A stretch of DNA of 64,000 bases, taken from an uncultured Francisellaceae bacterium (GTDB lineage Bacteria > Pseudomonadota > Gammaproteobacteria > UBA6186 > Azoamicaceae). The position numbers were made by a program, and so were the translations under genes. The notes beneath the pieces were generated by a model that worked only from the letters and a program-made list of their open reading frames with translations, was not told where the DNA came from and ran no database searches. The stretch covers positions 30,698 through 94,697 of the forward strand of contig CAIJNR010000125.1 of assembly GCA_903822055.1 (NCBI GenBank), written 5' to 3'. This document shows positions 7,626 through 17,017 of this stretch, in pieces; position 1 is the first letter of the stretch, and each line of letters begins with the position of its first letter.

Positions 7626-9165
7626 AAACTTCTCCTTTTATAGAAGTAGAAGATGCAACAGCTCCATTTTTAATAGCTTCGATAATTTTGCTAGAAGATA
7701 CATTGCAATCTGGGATTAATGGTCGATCTAATAAATAAACTTTTCCACCATTTTTTAATACATATTGAGCACCCTCATATTCTGGGATTTCTTCAATAGT
7801 TTTAAAAGCTTCTTTACTTTTAACTAAGATATCTGGGTTTAGAGTTTCTATTAATTTTCCTGGTCTTATTTCATTAAAACCAAAAGATACTACCCAATCG
7901 ACAGCCTTTAATCCAGCCAAAACTTGCATACGCTGTTCTAGATTATTAATTGGTCTATTATTGCCTTTCAAAGTTTTTATAGATGCATCATCGTTAACAG
8001 CAACTACTAACCTATTCCCAAGAGATTTAGCTTTTTCTAGGTAATGAATATGTCCAGCATGTAATACATCAAAACAACCATTTACTAAGACAATAGTTTC
8101 GCCTAATAATTTTTGTTGATGAATGATCAGTGCTAATTGTTCTGTTTCAACAATACCAAGATTTAAGGCATGAGTGGCTGATTTTTGTTCAGTTTGTTTT
8201 AATTCTGATTCTAATTCCTCGATAGAGATACATGATGTTCCAAGCTTACTTACTACGATACTAGCTGCAATAGTGGCTAAATGGCATGCAGTATGTAGAT
8301 TGTTGCCACTTGCGACACAAGCTGCAATAGTTGCGGTTACTGTGTCTCCGGCTCCAGTTACATCAAAAACTTCATGGCTATGAGATACAAAATGTTGATC
8401 TTGGTAGTCTTTAGTTAATAATGTAAGGCCATTTTTCCCTCTAGTTATAATTAAGGCTTGTAAATTTAAGTGCTCAATTAAATTATGTCCTTTTTCAAAA
8501 AGATCTTGTTCTGAATAATCGACTTTACTAGCGGAGTGGTTCATATTAACCATTTGCTGAAATTCTTTAAGGTTAGGAGTTAATATTGTAGCGTTTTTAT
8601 ATAATGAACAATCAAGATTTTTAGGATCAACAATAATAGGTATATTATATTTATTAGCTTGACTAATAAATATTTGATGGTTTTGTAATGTTCCTTTATT
8701 GTAATCAGATAATACTAAAGCATTATAAATATTTTTGTTTAAAGTTTGTTGGAAAATATTTGTTAGATCAGTAAAACTTTCGATACAATAACCTTTTTCT
8801 CTATCCAATCTAAATAATTGTTGATTATTACTAATAATTCTTAATTTATTTATGGTTGGTGAATTTTTATGTATGGTCAACAAATTTTTAATTTTTGGTT
8901 GTTTAGATAGTAATTCTTCTAGTGTTTTACCTGCTGGATCATTTCCAACAATACCAATTAAATCTACGTTACAACCAAAGGCAGCTATATTAAGTGCAAC
9001 GTTTGCAGCACCACCAGCTCTATGATCTGTGTGTTCGACTAATACTATGGGTACTGGTGCTTCAGGGGAAATTCTGGTGGTTTCTCCTATCCAATACTCA
9101 TCCAACATAATATCACCAACAGTTAAGATTCTACTATCTGAGAAGTTAAATGACTTTAATGGCAT
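7618..9165 (-). CDS. hldE: Bifunctional heptose-7-phosphate kinase / heptose-1-phosphate adenylyltransferase
   Basis: HldE makes ADP-heptose for the lipopolysaccharide inner core. The N-terminal PfkB-type kinase has GGAANVALNIAAFG and the catalytic DVTGAGDTVTATIA. The C-terminal nucleotidyltransferase starts near residue 350 with LVNGCFDVLHAGHIHYLEKA, containing the HxGH motif. Both domains are intact in 515 residues, somewhat longer than the usual 477. The gene implies heptose-containing LPS. It is divergent from the glycosyltransferase at 9294, across about 130 bases that must hold both promoters. Confidence 0.96.
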   Translation of the reverse strand: MPLKSFNFSDSRILTVGDIMLDEYWIGETTRISPEAPVPIVLVEHTDHRAGGAANVALNIAAFGCNVDLIGIVGNDPAGKTLEELLSKQPKIKNLLTIHKNSPTINKLRIISNNQQLFRLDREKGYCIESFTDLTNIFQQTLNKNIYNALVLSDYNKGTLQNHQIFISQANKYNIPIIVDPKNLDCSLYKNATILTPNLKEFQQMVNMNHSASKVDYSEQDLFEKGHNLIEHLNLQALIITRGKNGLTLLTKDYQDQHFVSHSHEVFDVTGAGDTVTATIAACVASGNNLHTACHLATIAASIVVSKLGTSCISIEELESELKQTEQKSATHALNLGIVETEQLALIIHQQKLLGETIVLVNGCFDVLHAGHIHYLEKAKSLGNRLVVAVNDDASIKTLKGNNRPINNLEQRMQVLAGLKAVDWVVSFGFNEIRPGKLIETLNPDILVKSKEAFKTIEEIPEYEGAQYVLKNGGKVYLLDRPLIPDCNVSSSKIIEAIKNGAVASSTSIKGEVYE

Positions 9166-9293
9166 GGTTAGATTTTTATCCTAAATAATAAAATTATGGT
9201 CTATTCATTGCTTATAATAAATCCGCATTATATCCTTATACATTAAAGTAATTAAAGAGCAAATTTATTAAAATTTAAGTAACTAGTATACAT

Positions 9294-10436
9294 ATGTTTC
9301 AACAACCAAACCAAAAATTACATTTAATAGAGCCAACTTTAACAAGTTTATCTGGGCATGAATACGGATATGTAGCGAGTTTAATAAATGCCAATAAAAA
9401 CTTTGGTTTTAGTATGCAAGTATGGTTGGGTAAGGCTGTTGATAATAAAGAAGTTCTTAGTAAATTATTACATTTAAATAAATGTTCAGTAAAAATTCAC
9501 AAGTATTTTATAAGGCCAATCAGACAAATACAAAAGATTTTTTTATATTATAATTTTTTGAAAAACCAACAACCATTCTATGTGTGTACTAGCGGTTTGT
9601 TAGATTTAATTGTTTGTGATTTTTTAATAAAAATTTTTAAATTTAATAATTATGGTCGAGTAGCATTCTTTCATTTTCATCAATTTAATAAAAAACCAAG
9701 TAAAATCCAGACGTTAAAAAAAATCAGTAAAACAGCAAAAGAAAATTTTAAAATTTTAGCAACAACAGACAATTTAATTCAAATATTTTTAGATTGTGGT
9801 TTTAAACAATGTAAAACAATTGCATGTCCTAGCTTTGCTCCAAAAAACTCAATAGAAAAAATAAAATATGATTTTAATAAAATTTTATATGCTGGCGTTG
9901 CAAGACAAGATAAAGGATTTTCGTTGGTTGTTGATACTATAATTGCTATGCAATCAAAACATTCTAATTTGCCGTTCATGTTACAAATTTCTACACCAAA
10001 TTCTAATCGATTAGATAAACAAATAGCATTGGCCTTAAGTAAATTACAGCCAATTGCGCATCTAAATCATAAAATCAAACTTTGTAGATCTGCATTAACT
10101 GCTTTGCAATATCAAGAATTATTTTTAGGTGCTATTTGTTTGTTGGTTTATGATCAAAAACAATATGCAGATAAATTTAGTGGTGTAACGTTGGATGCAT
10201 TTTATGCTGGTTGTCCTGTTATAACAGTTGGTGATACTTGGATGGGGGATATTACATTACGATTTAATGCAGGTATTGTTTTGAAACAACCAACAACTAT
10301 TACGATAAGTGATGCAATTTTAAAAATCATAAATCAATATAGTTATTATCATGAGAATGCTAAACGTGCAGCACAATATTTAATTGCAGCGCACGATCCA
10401 AAGCATAGTCTGCAAGCAGTATATGATTATCTATGA
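9294..10436 (+). CDS. GT4-like glycosyltransferase
   Basis: A 380-residue cytoplasmic protein with a GT-B type C-terminal half. ILYAGVARQDKGF starts the donor-binding domain, and DKFSGVTLDAFYAGCPVITV matches the E-x7-E region of family 4 transferases with Asp in place of the second Glu. The N-terminal acceptor domain is divergent. Acceptor and sugar cannot be read from sequence; a role in LPS or other surface glycans is suggested by the divergent hldE. It overlaps the start of tsaE by 14 bases and so leads the tsaE operon, which is not its usual partner. Confidence 0.8.
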   Translation: MFQQPNQKLHLIEPTLTSLSGHEYGYVASLINANKNFGFSMQVWLGKAVDNKEVLSKLLHLNKCSVKIHKYFIRPIRQIQKIFLYYNFLKNQQPFYVCTSGLLDLIVCDFLIKIFKFNNYGRVAFFHFHQFNKKPSKIQTLKKISKTAKENFKILATTDNLIQIFLDCGFKQCKTIACPSFAPKNSIEKIKYDFNKILYAGVARQDKGFSLVVDTIIAMQSKHSNLPFMLQISTPNSNRLDKQIALALSKLQPIAHLNHKIKLCRSALTALQYQELFLGAICLLVYDQKQYADKFSGVTLDAFYAGCPVITVGDTWMGDITLRFNAGIVLKQPTTITISDAILKIINQYSYYHENAKRAAQYLIAAHDPKHSLQAVYDYL

Positions 10437-10872
10437 TGTATCTACTGATAGCGCAGCGCAAACTTTACAAATTGCTGATTTGTTTGTTAAAAATGTTTTA
10501 TTAGATATTTTACAGCCTCAAGCCAATATTATTTATTTAATCGGTGATTTAGGTTCCGGTAAAACGACATTTATGCGAGGTATACTATCAAGTTTTGGAT
10601 TTGATGGTCCAGTTAAAAGCCCAACATATACTATTGTAGAGGCTTATCCAAAATTAACAATTCCAATTTATCATTTTGATCTATATAGAATTGAGCGGGC
10701 AAATGAGTTGGAATTAATAGGAGTTAGAGATTATTTGCATGATAAATCCATTTGTTGTTTTGAATGGCCTGATAAAGGTTTTGGGCATATTCCAGATCCG
10801 GATTTTACGGTACAATTAGATATACTTGGTGATGATTCAAGACAAATTATAATTAATGCTAATAAAAAATAA
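10423..10872 (+). CDS. tsaE: tRNA threonylcarbamoyladenosine biosynthesis ATPase
   Basis: TsaE is the ATPase partner of TsaB and TsaD in making t6A37 on ANN-decoding tRNAs. The P-loop is GDLGSGKTTFMRGIL, followed by KSPTYTIVEAYP, IYHFDLYRI and CCFEWPDKG, all standard for the family. The ATG at 10423 gives a family-like N-terminus of 149 residues; an upstream TTG at 10384 would extend into the previous gene. It heads the conserved tsaE-amidase-mutL block, although here an orphan gene intervenes before the amidase. Confidence 0.94.
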   Translation: MIIYDVSTDSAAQTLQIADLFVKNVLLDILQPQANIIYLIGDLGSGKTTFMRGILSSFGFDGPVKSPTYTIVEAYPKLTIPIYHFDLYRIERANELELIGVRDYLHDKSICCFEWPDKGFGHIPDPDFTVQLDILGDDSRQIIINANKK

Positions 10873-10895
10873 TTTAGGTGGCCTATATTTATAAT

Positions 10896-12209
10896 ATGGG
10901 CATAAGAGATTTTATATATCAAACAGTCATAGATTCAATACTTAAAGTAGAGATTTCAAGAATGTCTGAAGCAATAGGTGAGTATGCATCAAAAAGATTG
11001 CCAGAAATATTACAAGAATCATCGTTACCTCAATCTATAGATTCCGGACCAGAACAAACCATTGTTTTAGGGCCAAACATTGGTAATTGGATCAAACAAT
11101 CTATCGTTAGTCATCCTCAGTTTATTAAAGTATTGAGTTCTCAAGCAGCTCAAATAGGATTAAATATTGCAACGGAATATTATAAGATCCCAGCAAATGA
11201 ACTTCCCGCTAACCTAACACAAGAGTTAGCACTGGATATGATAAATGGTGTAAATACTCTAAAAAAATTATTTCAATCTTTACCTGCCCCACCTGCTGAT
11301 GTTCAAAAATGGTTAGATGGGAATGATTATGAATCAAAAGTATATTTAAATAATATAGCAGTTAGTTTATCTAGGGATGCTTTTGTACATCTTATTCCGG
11401 AATTTATGACAAAACATTATACTGGTAAATTATTAATGTGGTTTGTATCTAAAGAAAGTATATCTAATTTTTTAAAAAAATTTGTACATAAAGTTATTCC
11501 TGACAATATATTAAGTATTGATCACAGCAAAGCAGGTATAGAAAGACCAACACTAATAGGTTTAGTAACAAATAGAGCAACAGGAATGTGGAATAGTTTG
11601 AAGGGAATATTTGGTTTACAACCACCACCTTCCGACGATTTGCCAATAATAACTAAAAATTGGCTGAAGGATAATGATTATCCAAAACTAGAGACACTTA
11701 GAGGTGTATATAAATCTACATATGAGCAAGTACAGCAATTAAAAGATGAATCAAATAAATTGTTAAAACAATTAGAATCGTTAGAAAAGGATATTAAAGG
11801 CGCAAAATTGAATGATTTTGATGATCTTAAAAGTAATCTTCTTAAAAGTAATCTTGATAGAGTTGATCAAGATCTTAGGTTAGTTAATAATTCATTGAGA
11901 AGTAATTTAGGTGAATTTGATAGAGATAATTCAAGTTCAATTGAAAATGAACAAAGAAAAAAAGATTTTACAGATAAAGCTGATCAAATTATAAATAAGC
12001 AATTTACAGATCTTAAAGAAACTATTCTTAAAATGGATGCAAAATTACATGACTTACGCCAATTAAAAGTAACTTTTGAAGAAGACGCTAAGCGTCGAGG
12101 GCACTCAGTAATTAATACCATAAAATCTTTTAATATTATTAATCGATTAACGTCAAGCAATCCAAAAGTTCAGCCAAAAAACAATTCCGATACTCCAAAA
12201 AATTCTTAG
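10896..12209 (+). CDS. Coiled-coil orphan protein inserted between tsaE and the amidase gene
   Basis: I do not recognise this protein of about 437 residues. The first 240 residues are mixed helical with no signal peptide. Roughly residues 270-415 are a highly charged coiled coil (EQVQQLKDESNKLLKQLESL and later heptads). The start is uncertain: ATG at 10896, or GTG at 10878 which would sit on the AGGTGG ribosome-like site. It lies in the same direction as its neighbours. The coiled coil and lack of relatives would suit an effector or a structural protein, but that is inference. Confidence 0.65.
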   Translation: MGIRDFIYQTVIDSILKVEISRMSEAIGEYASKRLPEILQESSLPQSIDSGPEQTIVLGPNIGNWIKQSIVSHPQFIKVLSSQAAQIGLNIATEYYKIPANELPANLTQELALDMINGVNTLKKLFQSLPAPPADVQKWLDGNDYESKVYLNNIAVSLSRDAFVHLIPEFMTKHYTGKLLMWFVSKESISNFLKKFVHKVIPDNILSIDHSKAGIERPTLIGLVTNRATGMWNSLKGIFGLQPPPSDDLPIITKNWLKDNDYPKLETLRGVYKSTYEQVQQLKDESNKLLKQLESLEKDIKGAKLNDFDDLKSNLLKSNLDRVDQDLRLVNNSLRSNLGEFDRDNSSSIENEQRKKDFTDKADQIINKQFTDLKETILKMDAKLHDLRQLKVTFEEDAKRRGHSVINTIKSFNIINRLTSSNPKVQPKNNSDTPKNS

Positions 12210-12299
12210 AATAATTCAATATAAATGATAAAATACTTATTGTTAGTTAGGAGCTGTGCAAAAAAACAGTCTGCTAGTATTATTGTTCGTGTTTAAATT

Positions 12300-13571
12300 A
12301 TGAAAAATATTTTTATAAAATTTATTGTATTTATTATATATAGTTTTTGTGTAGTTAGTTGCTATGCATCAAATATTGTTAAGCCAGTTAATATTTATAG
12401 TGTTAGAATTTGGCCGTCACCAGAAAGCATTAGAGTAGTTTTTGATCTTAGCGAACAAGTCGATTATAAAATTTATAATTTAACTAATCCTAATCGAGTA
12501 GCTATTGATTTTAAAAATGCTAAATTAAATGTCAAATTGGAAGCAGATTTAAATAAAGCCCCAAGACATTCTCATATTAGGCAAATACGTACTGGCACCC
12601 ATAAAGAAGGAGTGCGAGTGGTATTTGAATTAGACGATTCAGTGACACCTAATAGTTTTACTTTAAAACCTAATGAGCGTTATGGACATAGATTAGTTAT
12701 AGATCTGGAATCTAACGAAAAACAAGAAATACTAGCTTTGTTTGATTTAGATGAATTGGATAAAGTAAAAATTAATAAACAAAAACATGATCATGATCCA
12801 ATATTAAATATTACTAATACTCCTAAAATAACTTCTAAAATTAATCCACTATCAACCCAAAAATTAATTGTAGCAATTGATGCAGGACATGGTGGAGAAG
12901 ATCCAGGAGCTGTAGGGCGTTATGGTACGCTAGAGAAAGTGGTAGTTTTAGAAATTGCTAGAATGTTAAAAGATGAAATTAATAGTAAACATAATATGCA
13001 AGCTTTTTTAATTAGAAATGGTGATTATTATGTTGGACTTCGTGATAGAAGGTTAAGAGCTAGGAAACATAAGGCTGATTTATTTATATCTATTCATGCA
13101 GATGCTTTTTCTAATTCTAGAGCTGATGGTGCGTCAGTGTTTGTGTTGTCAGAGAAAGGAGCATCTAGTGCAGCAGCGAGGTGGTTAGCAGAGTCCCAGA
13201 ACCGAGCGGATACTATAGGTGGAGTTAAACTTGAACATGGAGATGATAGTTTAACTTCAATGATCTTAGATATGTCACAAACAAAAAATTGTGAACTAAG
13301 TGTTGATGCTGCAAAGAATATTTTAGGATCTATGAAAAAAACTGTGGTGTTGCATAAACCTCACGTTGAGCAAGCAAGTTTCTCTGTACTTAAAGCTCCA
13401 GATATGCCATCTGTGTTAATAGAAACTGGATTTATTTCTAATCCACGCACTGAGTTGAAACTTAAAGAAAAAACTTATCAACAAAAAATCGTAAAGAGTA
13501 TAATTTGTGGTATAGAACAGTACTTTTCATCTCAACCTAAAAGAAGTAATTTTTATGATCAAAAGAATTAA
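12300..13571 (+). CDS. amiC: Periplasmic N-acetylmuramoyl-L-alanine amidase (AmiB/AmiC type)
   Basis: This enzyme cuts the amide between MurNAc and the stem peptide during cell separation. A signal peptide covers about residues 1-24. An AMIN domain follows (VNIYSVRIWPSPESIRVVFD). The zinc amidase domain has AIDAGHGGEDPGAVG with the first zinc histidine, LFISIHADAF with another, and the catalytic glutamate in VLIETGFISN. There is no LysM domain visible, so AmiC-like is safer than AmiB. It overlaps mutL by 17 bases, the standard arrangement. A 90-base gap with an AT-rich leader precedes it. Confidence 0.93.
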   Translation: MKNIFIKFIVFIIYSFCVVSCYASNIVKPVNIYSVRIWPSPESIRVVFDLSEQVDYKIYNLTNPNRVAIDFKNAKLNVKLEADLNKAPRHSHIRQIRTGTHKEGVRVVFELDDSVTPNSFTLKPNERYGHRLVIDLESNEKQEILALFDLDELDKVKINKQKHDHDPILNITNTPKITSKINPLSTQKLIVAIDAGHGGEDPGAVGRYGTLEKVVVLEIARMLKDEINSKHNMQAFLIRNGDYYVGLRDRRLRARKHKADLFISIHADAFSNSRADGASVFVLSEKGASSAAARWLAESQNRADTIGGVKLEHGDDSLTSMILDMSQTKNCELSVDAAKNILGSMKKTVVLHKPHVEQASFSVLKAPDMPSVLIETGFISNPRTELKLKEKTYQQKIVKSIICGIEQYFSSQPKRSNFYDQKN

Positions 13572-15270
13572 AGTTTTATCAGAATTTGTTGTAAATCAGA
13601 TTGCAGCAGGAGAAGTTATTGAAAGACCAGCTTCTATCTTGAAAGAATTATTAGAAAACAGTATAGATGCTAACAGTTCCATGATTAGAATTTATTTAGA
13701 AAATGGTGGAATTTCTAGTATTAAAGTTGTAGATAATGGAGACGGTATTCATGATGATGATTTACCATTAGCGTTTATTCAGCATGCTACCAGTAAGATA
13801 ACTACTGCAAGTGATTTGTCCAATGTGATTTCATTAGGGTTTAGAGGTGAAGCATTAGCTAGTATTGCATCGATCGCTAAAACTAGCGTTATTTCTCAAC
13901 AAAAATCACCACATGGCACGACAATTGAAGTTAAAGACGTTTTTTATAATATTCCAGCAAGACGAAAATTTTTACGTTCGAGCAAAACAGAATTTAATTA
14001 TACTCAAGAGCTTTTTAAGAGAATTGCATTAAGTGATTTTTTTGTGGGATTTATGTTGTACCATAACAACAAATTAATTAAAAATTTACCAGCAGCTATA
14101 TCTGATGATGTGATGCAAAAAGAAAAAAGAATTATTAAGCTTTTCGGGAACAAATTTATAGAAAATTCTACATTTTTTAGTTCTTTGCACAGTGGTATGG
14201 AGTTGTCAGGGTGGGTGGCAACTAGTTGTGATATTTCAGGTTGCCAGATCCAGTATTTTTATATAAATAATCGTATGGTAAAAGATAAATTGTTAAATTC
14301 AGCTGTTAAACAAGCTACACAAAAATTATTTTTACCCCAAGCATATTGTTTGTATATAAATTTAGATCCAATGTTTGTAGATGTTAATGTTCACCCTACT
14401 AAGCAAGAAGTAAGATTTTCTGATCCGAAAGTTGTTTATGCGTTTGTGTACGAAAGTGTACTAGAAGCTTTGGGAAGTTTAAAACACCGGGCAGTAACTC
14501 AGTTACCAGCTAAAGAAGTAAATTTGTATAATAATGATATTAAATATAACAATCTTAATTACAGTAATAATCATGGTTTTAGTGATGAACATAATGATAA
14601 CAATATAATATTGCCAAATAGCGAAGAGATAGTTGCGTCATCTTTGCATAATTTAAAGCTTGCTTCTTGCTCTAATGTTAATGCCAATGCTAATGGAAAA
14701 TCAACAAAAAATTCTTTTGATGTTAAATTGTTTCCTATATTTAACAATCAATATTTAATTGCTGAAAGAACAATTTCAGACGTTACACAATTAATGTTTT
14801 TGGATGTTTTGGTTGGTTTGAAATGGTTGATTGAAAAAAAATTACAGCAACACAAAAATCTTTTCAGTTATCAATTAATAATTCCAGAAAGAGTTAATAT
14901 AGATTGTGGTAACATAAATAACGTAGAATCATATATTAAATTGTTGGAAAAATTTAAGTTTGCAGCAGATCAGATTCATGAAAATGTTTTGTTAATTAGA
15001 TCTATTCCAGATTGTTTAAATTTATTTAATGTTAATATTAATTATAAAAATTTTTTAAACGAGCTGTTGCAGTTTAAGGGTGTGACAATTGATAAATTGA
15101 TTAACAGCTTAAATAATAAAGAATTTATAAATCTTATATTGTCTAATGTTAGCGCGAAGCAATTGGATTTATATACGAAAAACGATTTAACGCTTTTAAT
15201 TGCAGAATTAATTGAAGAAGATTTTTGTTTTTCGGTGTTTGGTGAACAAGAATTTTCTAAATTGGTATAA
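13555..15270 (+). CDS. mutL: DNA mismatch repair protein MutL
   Basis: MutL links MutS mismatch recognition to strand incision. The GHKL ATPase motifs are all present: ELLENSIDANSS (motif I), VVDNGDGI, TSKI and GFRGEALASI. The transducer domain ends with HPTKQEVRF. A polar Asn-rich linker (about residues 320-385) leads to a divergent C-terminal dimerisation domain. No metal-binding endonuclease motif is seen, as in other species that use MutH. At 571 residues it is a little shorter than E. coli MutL. It starts inside the end of the amidase gene. Confidence 0.95.
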   Translation: MIKRIKVLSEFVVNQIAAGEVIERPASILKELLENSIDANSSMIRIYLENGGISSIKVVDNGDGIHDDDLPLAFIQHATSKITTASDLSNVISLGFRGEALASIASIAKTSVISQQKSPHGTTIEVKDVFYNIPARRKFLRSSKTEFNYTQELFKRIALSDFFVGFMLYHNNKLIKNLPAAISDDVMQKEKRIIKLFGNKFIENSTFFSSLHSGMELSGWVATSCDISGCQIQYFYINNRMVKDKLLNSAVKQATQKLFLPQAYCLYINLDPMFVDVNVHPTKQEVRFSDPKVVYAFVYESVLEALGSLKHRAVTQLPAKEVNLYNNDIKYNNLNYSNNHGFSDEHNDNNIILPNSEEIVASSLHNLKLASCSNVNANANGKSTKNSFDVKLFPIFNNQYLIAERTISDVTQLMFLDVLVGLKWLIEKKLQQHKNLFSYQLIIPERVNIDCGNINNVESYIKLLEKFKFAADQIHENVLLIRSIPDCLNLFNVNINYKNFLNELLQFKGVTIDKLINSLNNKEFINLILSNVSAKQLDLYTKNDLTLLIAELIEEDFCFSVFGEQEFSKLV

Positions 15271-15315
15271 TAAATATATACCTAGGAAATTAAAAATATA
15301 AATTATTAACTTATA

Positions 15316-16092
15316 TTATTTCCACAACATGATACGAGACTTATAAGATTGAAATCCTGGAGAATTTTCAATATATACTTCTCCTACATCTCTAAAACCA
15401 TTTTTTAAAAATAGCTGATAAGATAATTTATTTACGAATGGTTTTGGCCAACAAATCACATCAACAATTAACGCATTTGAACATTGTTTTTTACAGGCTT
15501 CTATAATCAATTTACCGACACCTTTTCTTCTATAATTTGGGTAAACGTCAAGTTCATAAATATAAGTAGAATCAACTGCTATTTTTTGCCATTCATTTTC
15601 AGAAATAGAGAAAGTTGCTTCTCCATGTATGGCATTTTTATTTTGATCATAATCACTAGTTGATCTAAGAATAGCATACCCTGCTAGCTTATTATGAGAA
15701 CTTTGATGGTTGTGTATGCAAGCTGTCATAATAGACCCATGATCATGGATCAAGTCTCTTTTTAAGTGATTAGTATCCATTTCTTCAACAAGAAAACCAT
15801 CTTTAATATCTAGATCAGTTATTTCTTTTGTAGACTTTTTATTAATTAAGAGTAGTTTTTGCAAGAGCAGTGCTTGATCTATAATTTCTTCCACATAAGG
15901 ATGAGTTGAAGGAATAGAATAAACTAAAATTTCACCTAATGCTTTATTATAAGATTTTAAGACAGGTGTTTCATTTTTCAAAACAGTAGAGCAAGTAATA
16001 GCCCACGTGGGCATGCTGTTACTAATACAGCTGACAATAAATATCCAAATAAAATTAATCCTTTTCATCTTCATAAATACATTATGCTCCAT
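15316..16092 (-). CDS. GNAT acetyltransferase with an apparent signal peptide
   Basis: The C-terminal half is a GNAT fold: YIYELDVYPNYRRKGVGKLI contains the acetyl-CoA-binding R/Q-x-x-G-x-G/A loop, and YQLFLKNGFRDVGEVYIE is the usual end. The N-terminus, MKMKRINFIWIFIVSCISNS followed by MPTWA, looks like a Sec signal peptide with a plausible cleavage site. An exported acetyltransferase is unusual because acetyl-CoA is cytosolic. Alternatively the hydrophobic stretch is an anchor, or the true start is further inside. It is transcribed against mutL and lies in DNA that separates mutL from miaA. Confidence 0.75.
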   Translation of the reverse strand: MEHNVFMKMKRINFIWIFIVSCISNSMPTWAITCSTVLKNETPVLKSYNKALGEILVYSIPSTHPYVEEIIDQALLLQKLLLINKKSTKEITDLDIKDGFLVEEMDTNHLKRDLIHDHGSIMTACIHNHQSSHNKLAGYAILRSTSDYDQNKNAIHGEATFSISENEWQKIAVDSTYIYELDVYPNYRRKGVGKLIIEACKKQCSNALIVDVICWPKPFVNKLSYQLFLKNGFRDVGEVYIENSPGFQSYKSRIMLWK

Positions 16093-16182
16093 TTATTTCA
16101 TTGAGTTTTATTGTACTGTATAATCGTTTGCTCAACAATGAGCTTGGATTACGAATAAAACCTTTGAGGGAGGTATAGTATT

Positions 16183-16695
16183 ATTACATTTGCAGCACTT
16201 TCTGAATCTCATTTTCCGCTATTGCTTAAATGGTTAGAAACTCCTCATGTTAAAGCTTGTTGGGATCAGTATATAAAATATGATCTTGATTTGGTGAAAG
16301 AAAAATTTGGAAAATATATTCATGGTATACCAATATCAAATGTGCCAAACAAATCGGTTCACGCTTATATAGTGCATTTGGGTGATACTCCAATTGGTTA
16401 TATACAAAGCTATAATGCTTGTTATCATGCACAAAAAAACGGGATAGATTCAAATTTAATTCCAAAAAATTCGGCAGGTATAGACATATTTATTGGTGAA
16501 GAAAAGTTTTTAGGTAAAGGATTTAGTTCTTTAATAATAGAATCTTTTTGGAGTCAAATAGTTTCGAAACATTTTGAGCATTGTTTAGTTGATCCGGATG
16601 CAAATAATATTAAAGCGATTCGCGCGTATGTTAAGGCTGGATTTACAGTGGTTTCATCGCTATCAAATGATAAAACCACATGGATGATTTTATGA
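16183..16695 (+). CDS. AAC(6')-like GNAT acetyltransferase, apparent non-ATG start
   Basis: The domain matches aminoglycoside 6'-N-acetyltransferase-type GNATs: FPLLLKWLETPHVKACWDQY, DTPIGYIQSY, FLGKGFSSLIIESF with the acetyl-CoA loop, and DPDANNIKAIRAYVKAGF. Family-like sequence begins at ITFAALSES, upstream of the first conventional start (TTG 16222). A strong ribosome site GAGGGAGG lies at 16166-16173, but the codons at the right distance are ATT (16180 and 16183). Either ATT initiates or an ATG was lost and the gene is newly inactive or starts at TTG. The real substrate is unknown. Confidence 0.7.
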   Translation: MTFAALSESHFPLLLKWLETPHVKACWDQYIKYDLDLVKEKFGKYIHGIPISNVPNKSVHAYIVHLGDTPIGYIQSYNACYHAQKNGIDSNLIPKNSAGIDIFIGEEKFLGKGFSSLIIESFWSQIVSKHFEHCLVDPDANNIKAIRAYVKAGFTVVSSLSNDKTTWMIL

Positions 16696-16722
16696 ATTAC
16701 TTTAACATCACTGCCATTAAGT

Positions 16723-16931
16723 TAAGCCATCCACCCGGCGGCTAAAGCCGCCACCCTCCTTCGAAGCGAAGGAGGGTTAACTACAAGCAACTTAATGATT
16801 TTTTTATAAAAAAATTAAAAAAGTTTAGTATATTAGTATAATTTTAAATAAGTAATTTTAAATTTGTATAAATCTAACCCTCCTTCGCTTCGAAGGAGGG
16901 TGGCGGCGTTAGCCGCCGGGTGGATGGCTTA
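16723..16931. repeat. GC-rich 57-bp inverted repeat element with internal hairpins
   Basis: Arms at 16723-16779 and 16875-16931 are complementary over 57 bp with one mismatch, around a 95-bp AT-rich centre. Each arm contains two smaller palindromes: one like GGCGGCTAAAGCCGCC (16737-16752) and a 10-bp stem with 3-base loop at 16754-16776. Both arms end in TA at the outside, so a TA target duplication is possible. It is much richer in G+C than its surroundings and separates the GNAT genes from miaA, normally adjacent to mutL. A REP/BIME-like or MITE-like element fits. Confidence 0.85.
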
Positions 16932-17017
16932 TATTAGATTGTAGTTTCTCGTATCTTGGTTCTTGATATAAGTGGAATTGGTTATTAAACTGTAAAAAAT
17001 TAGTTAAGTATAAAATC

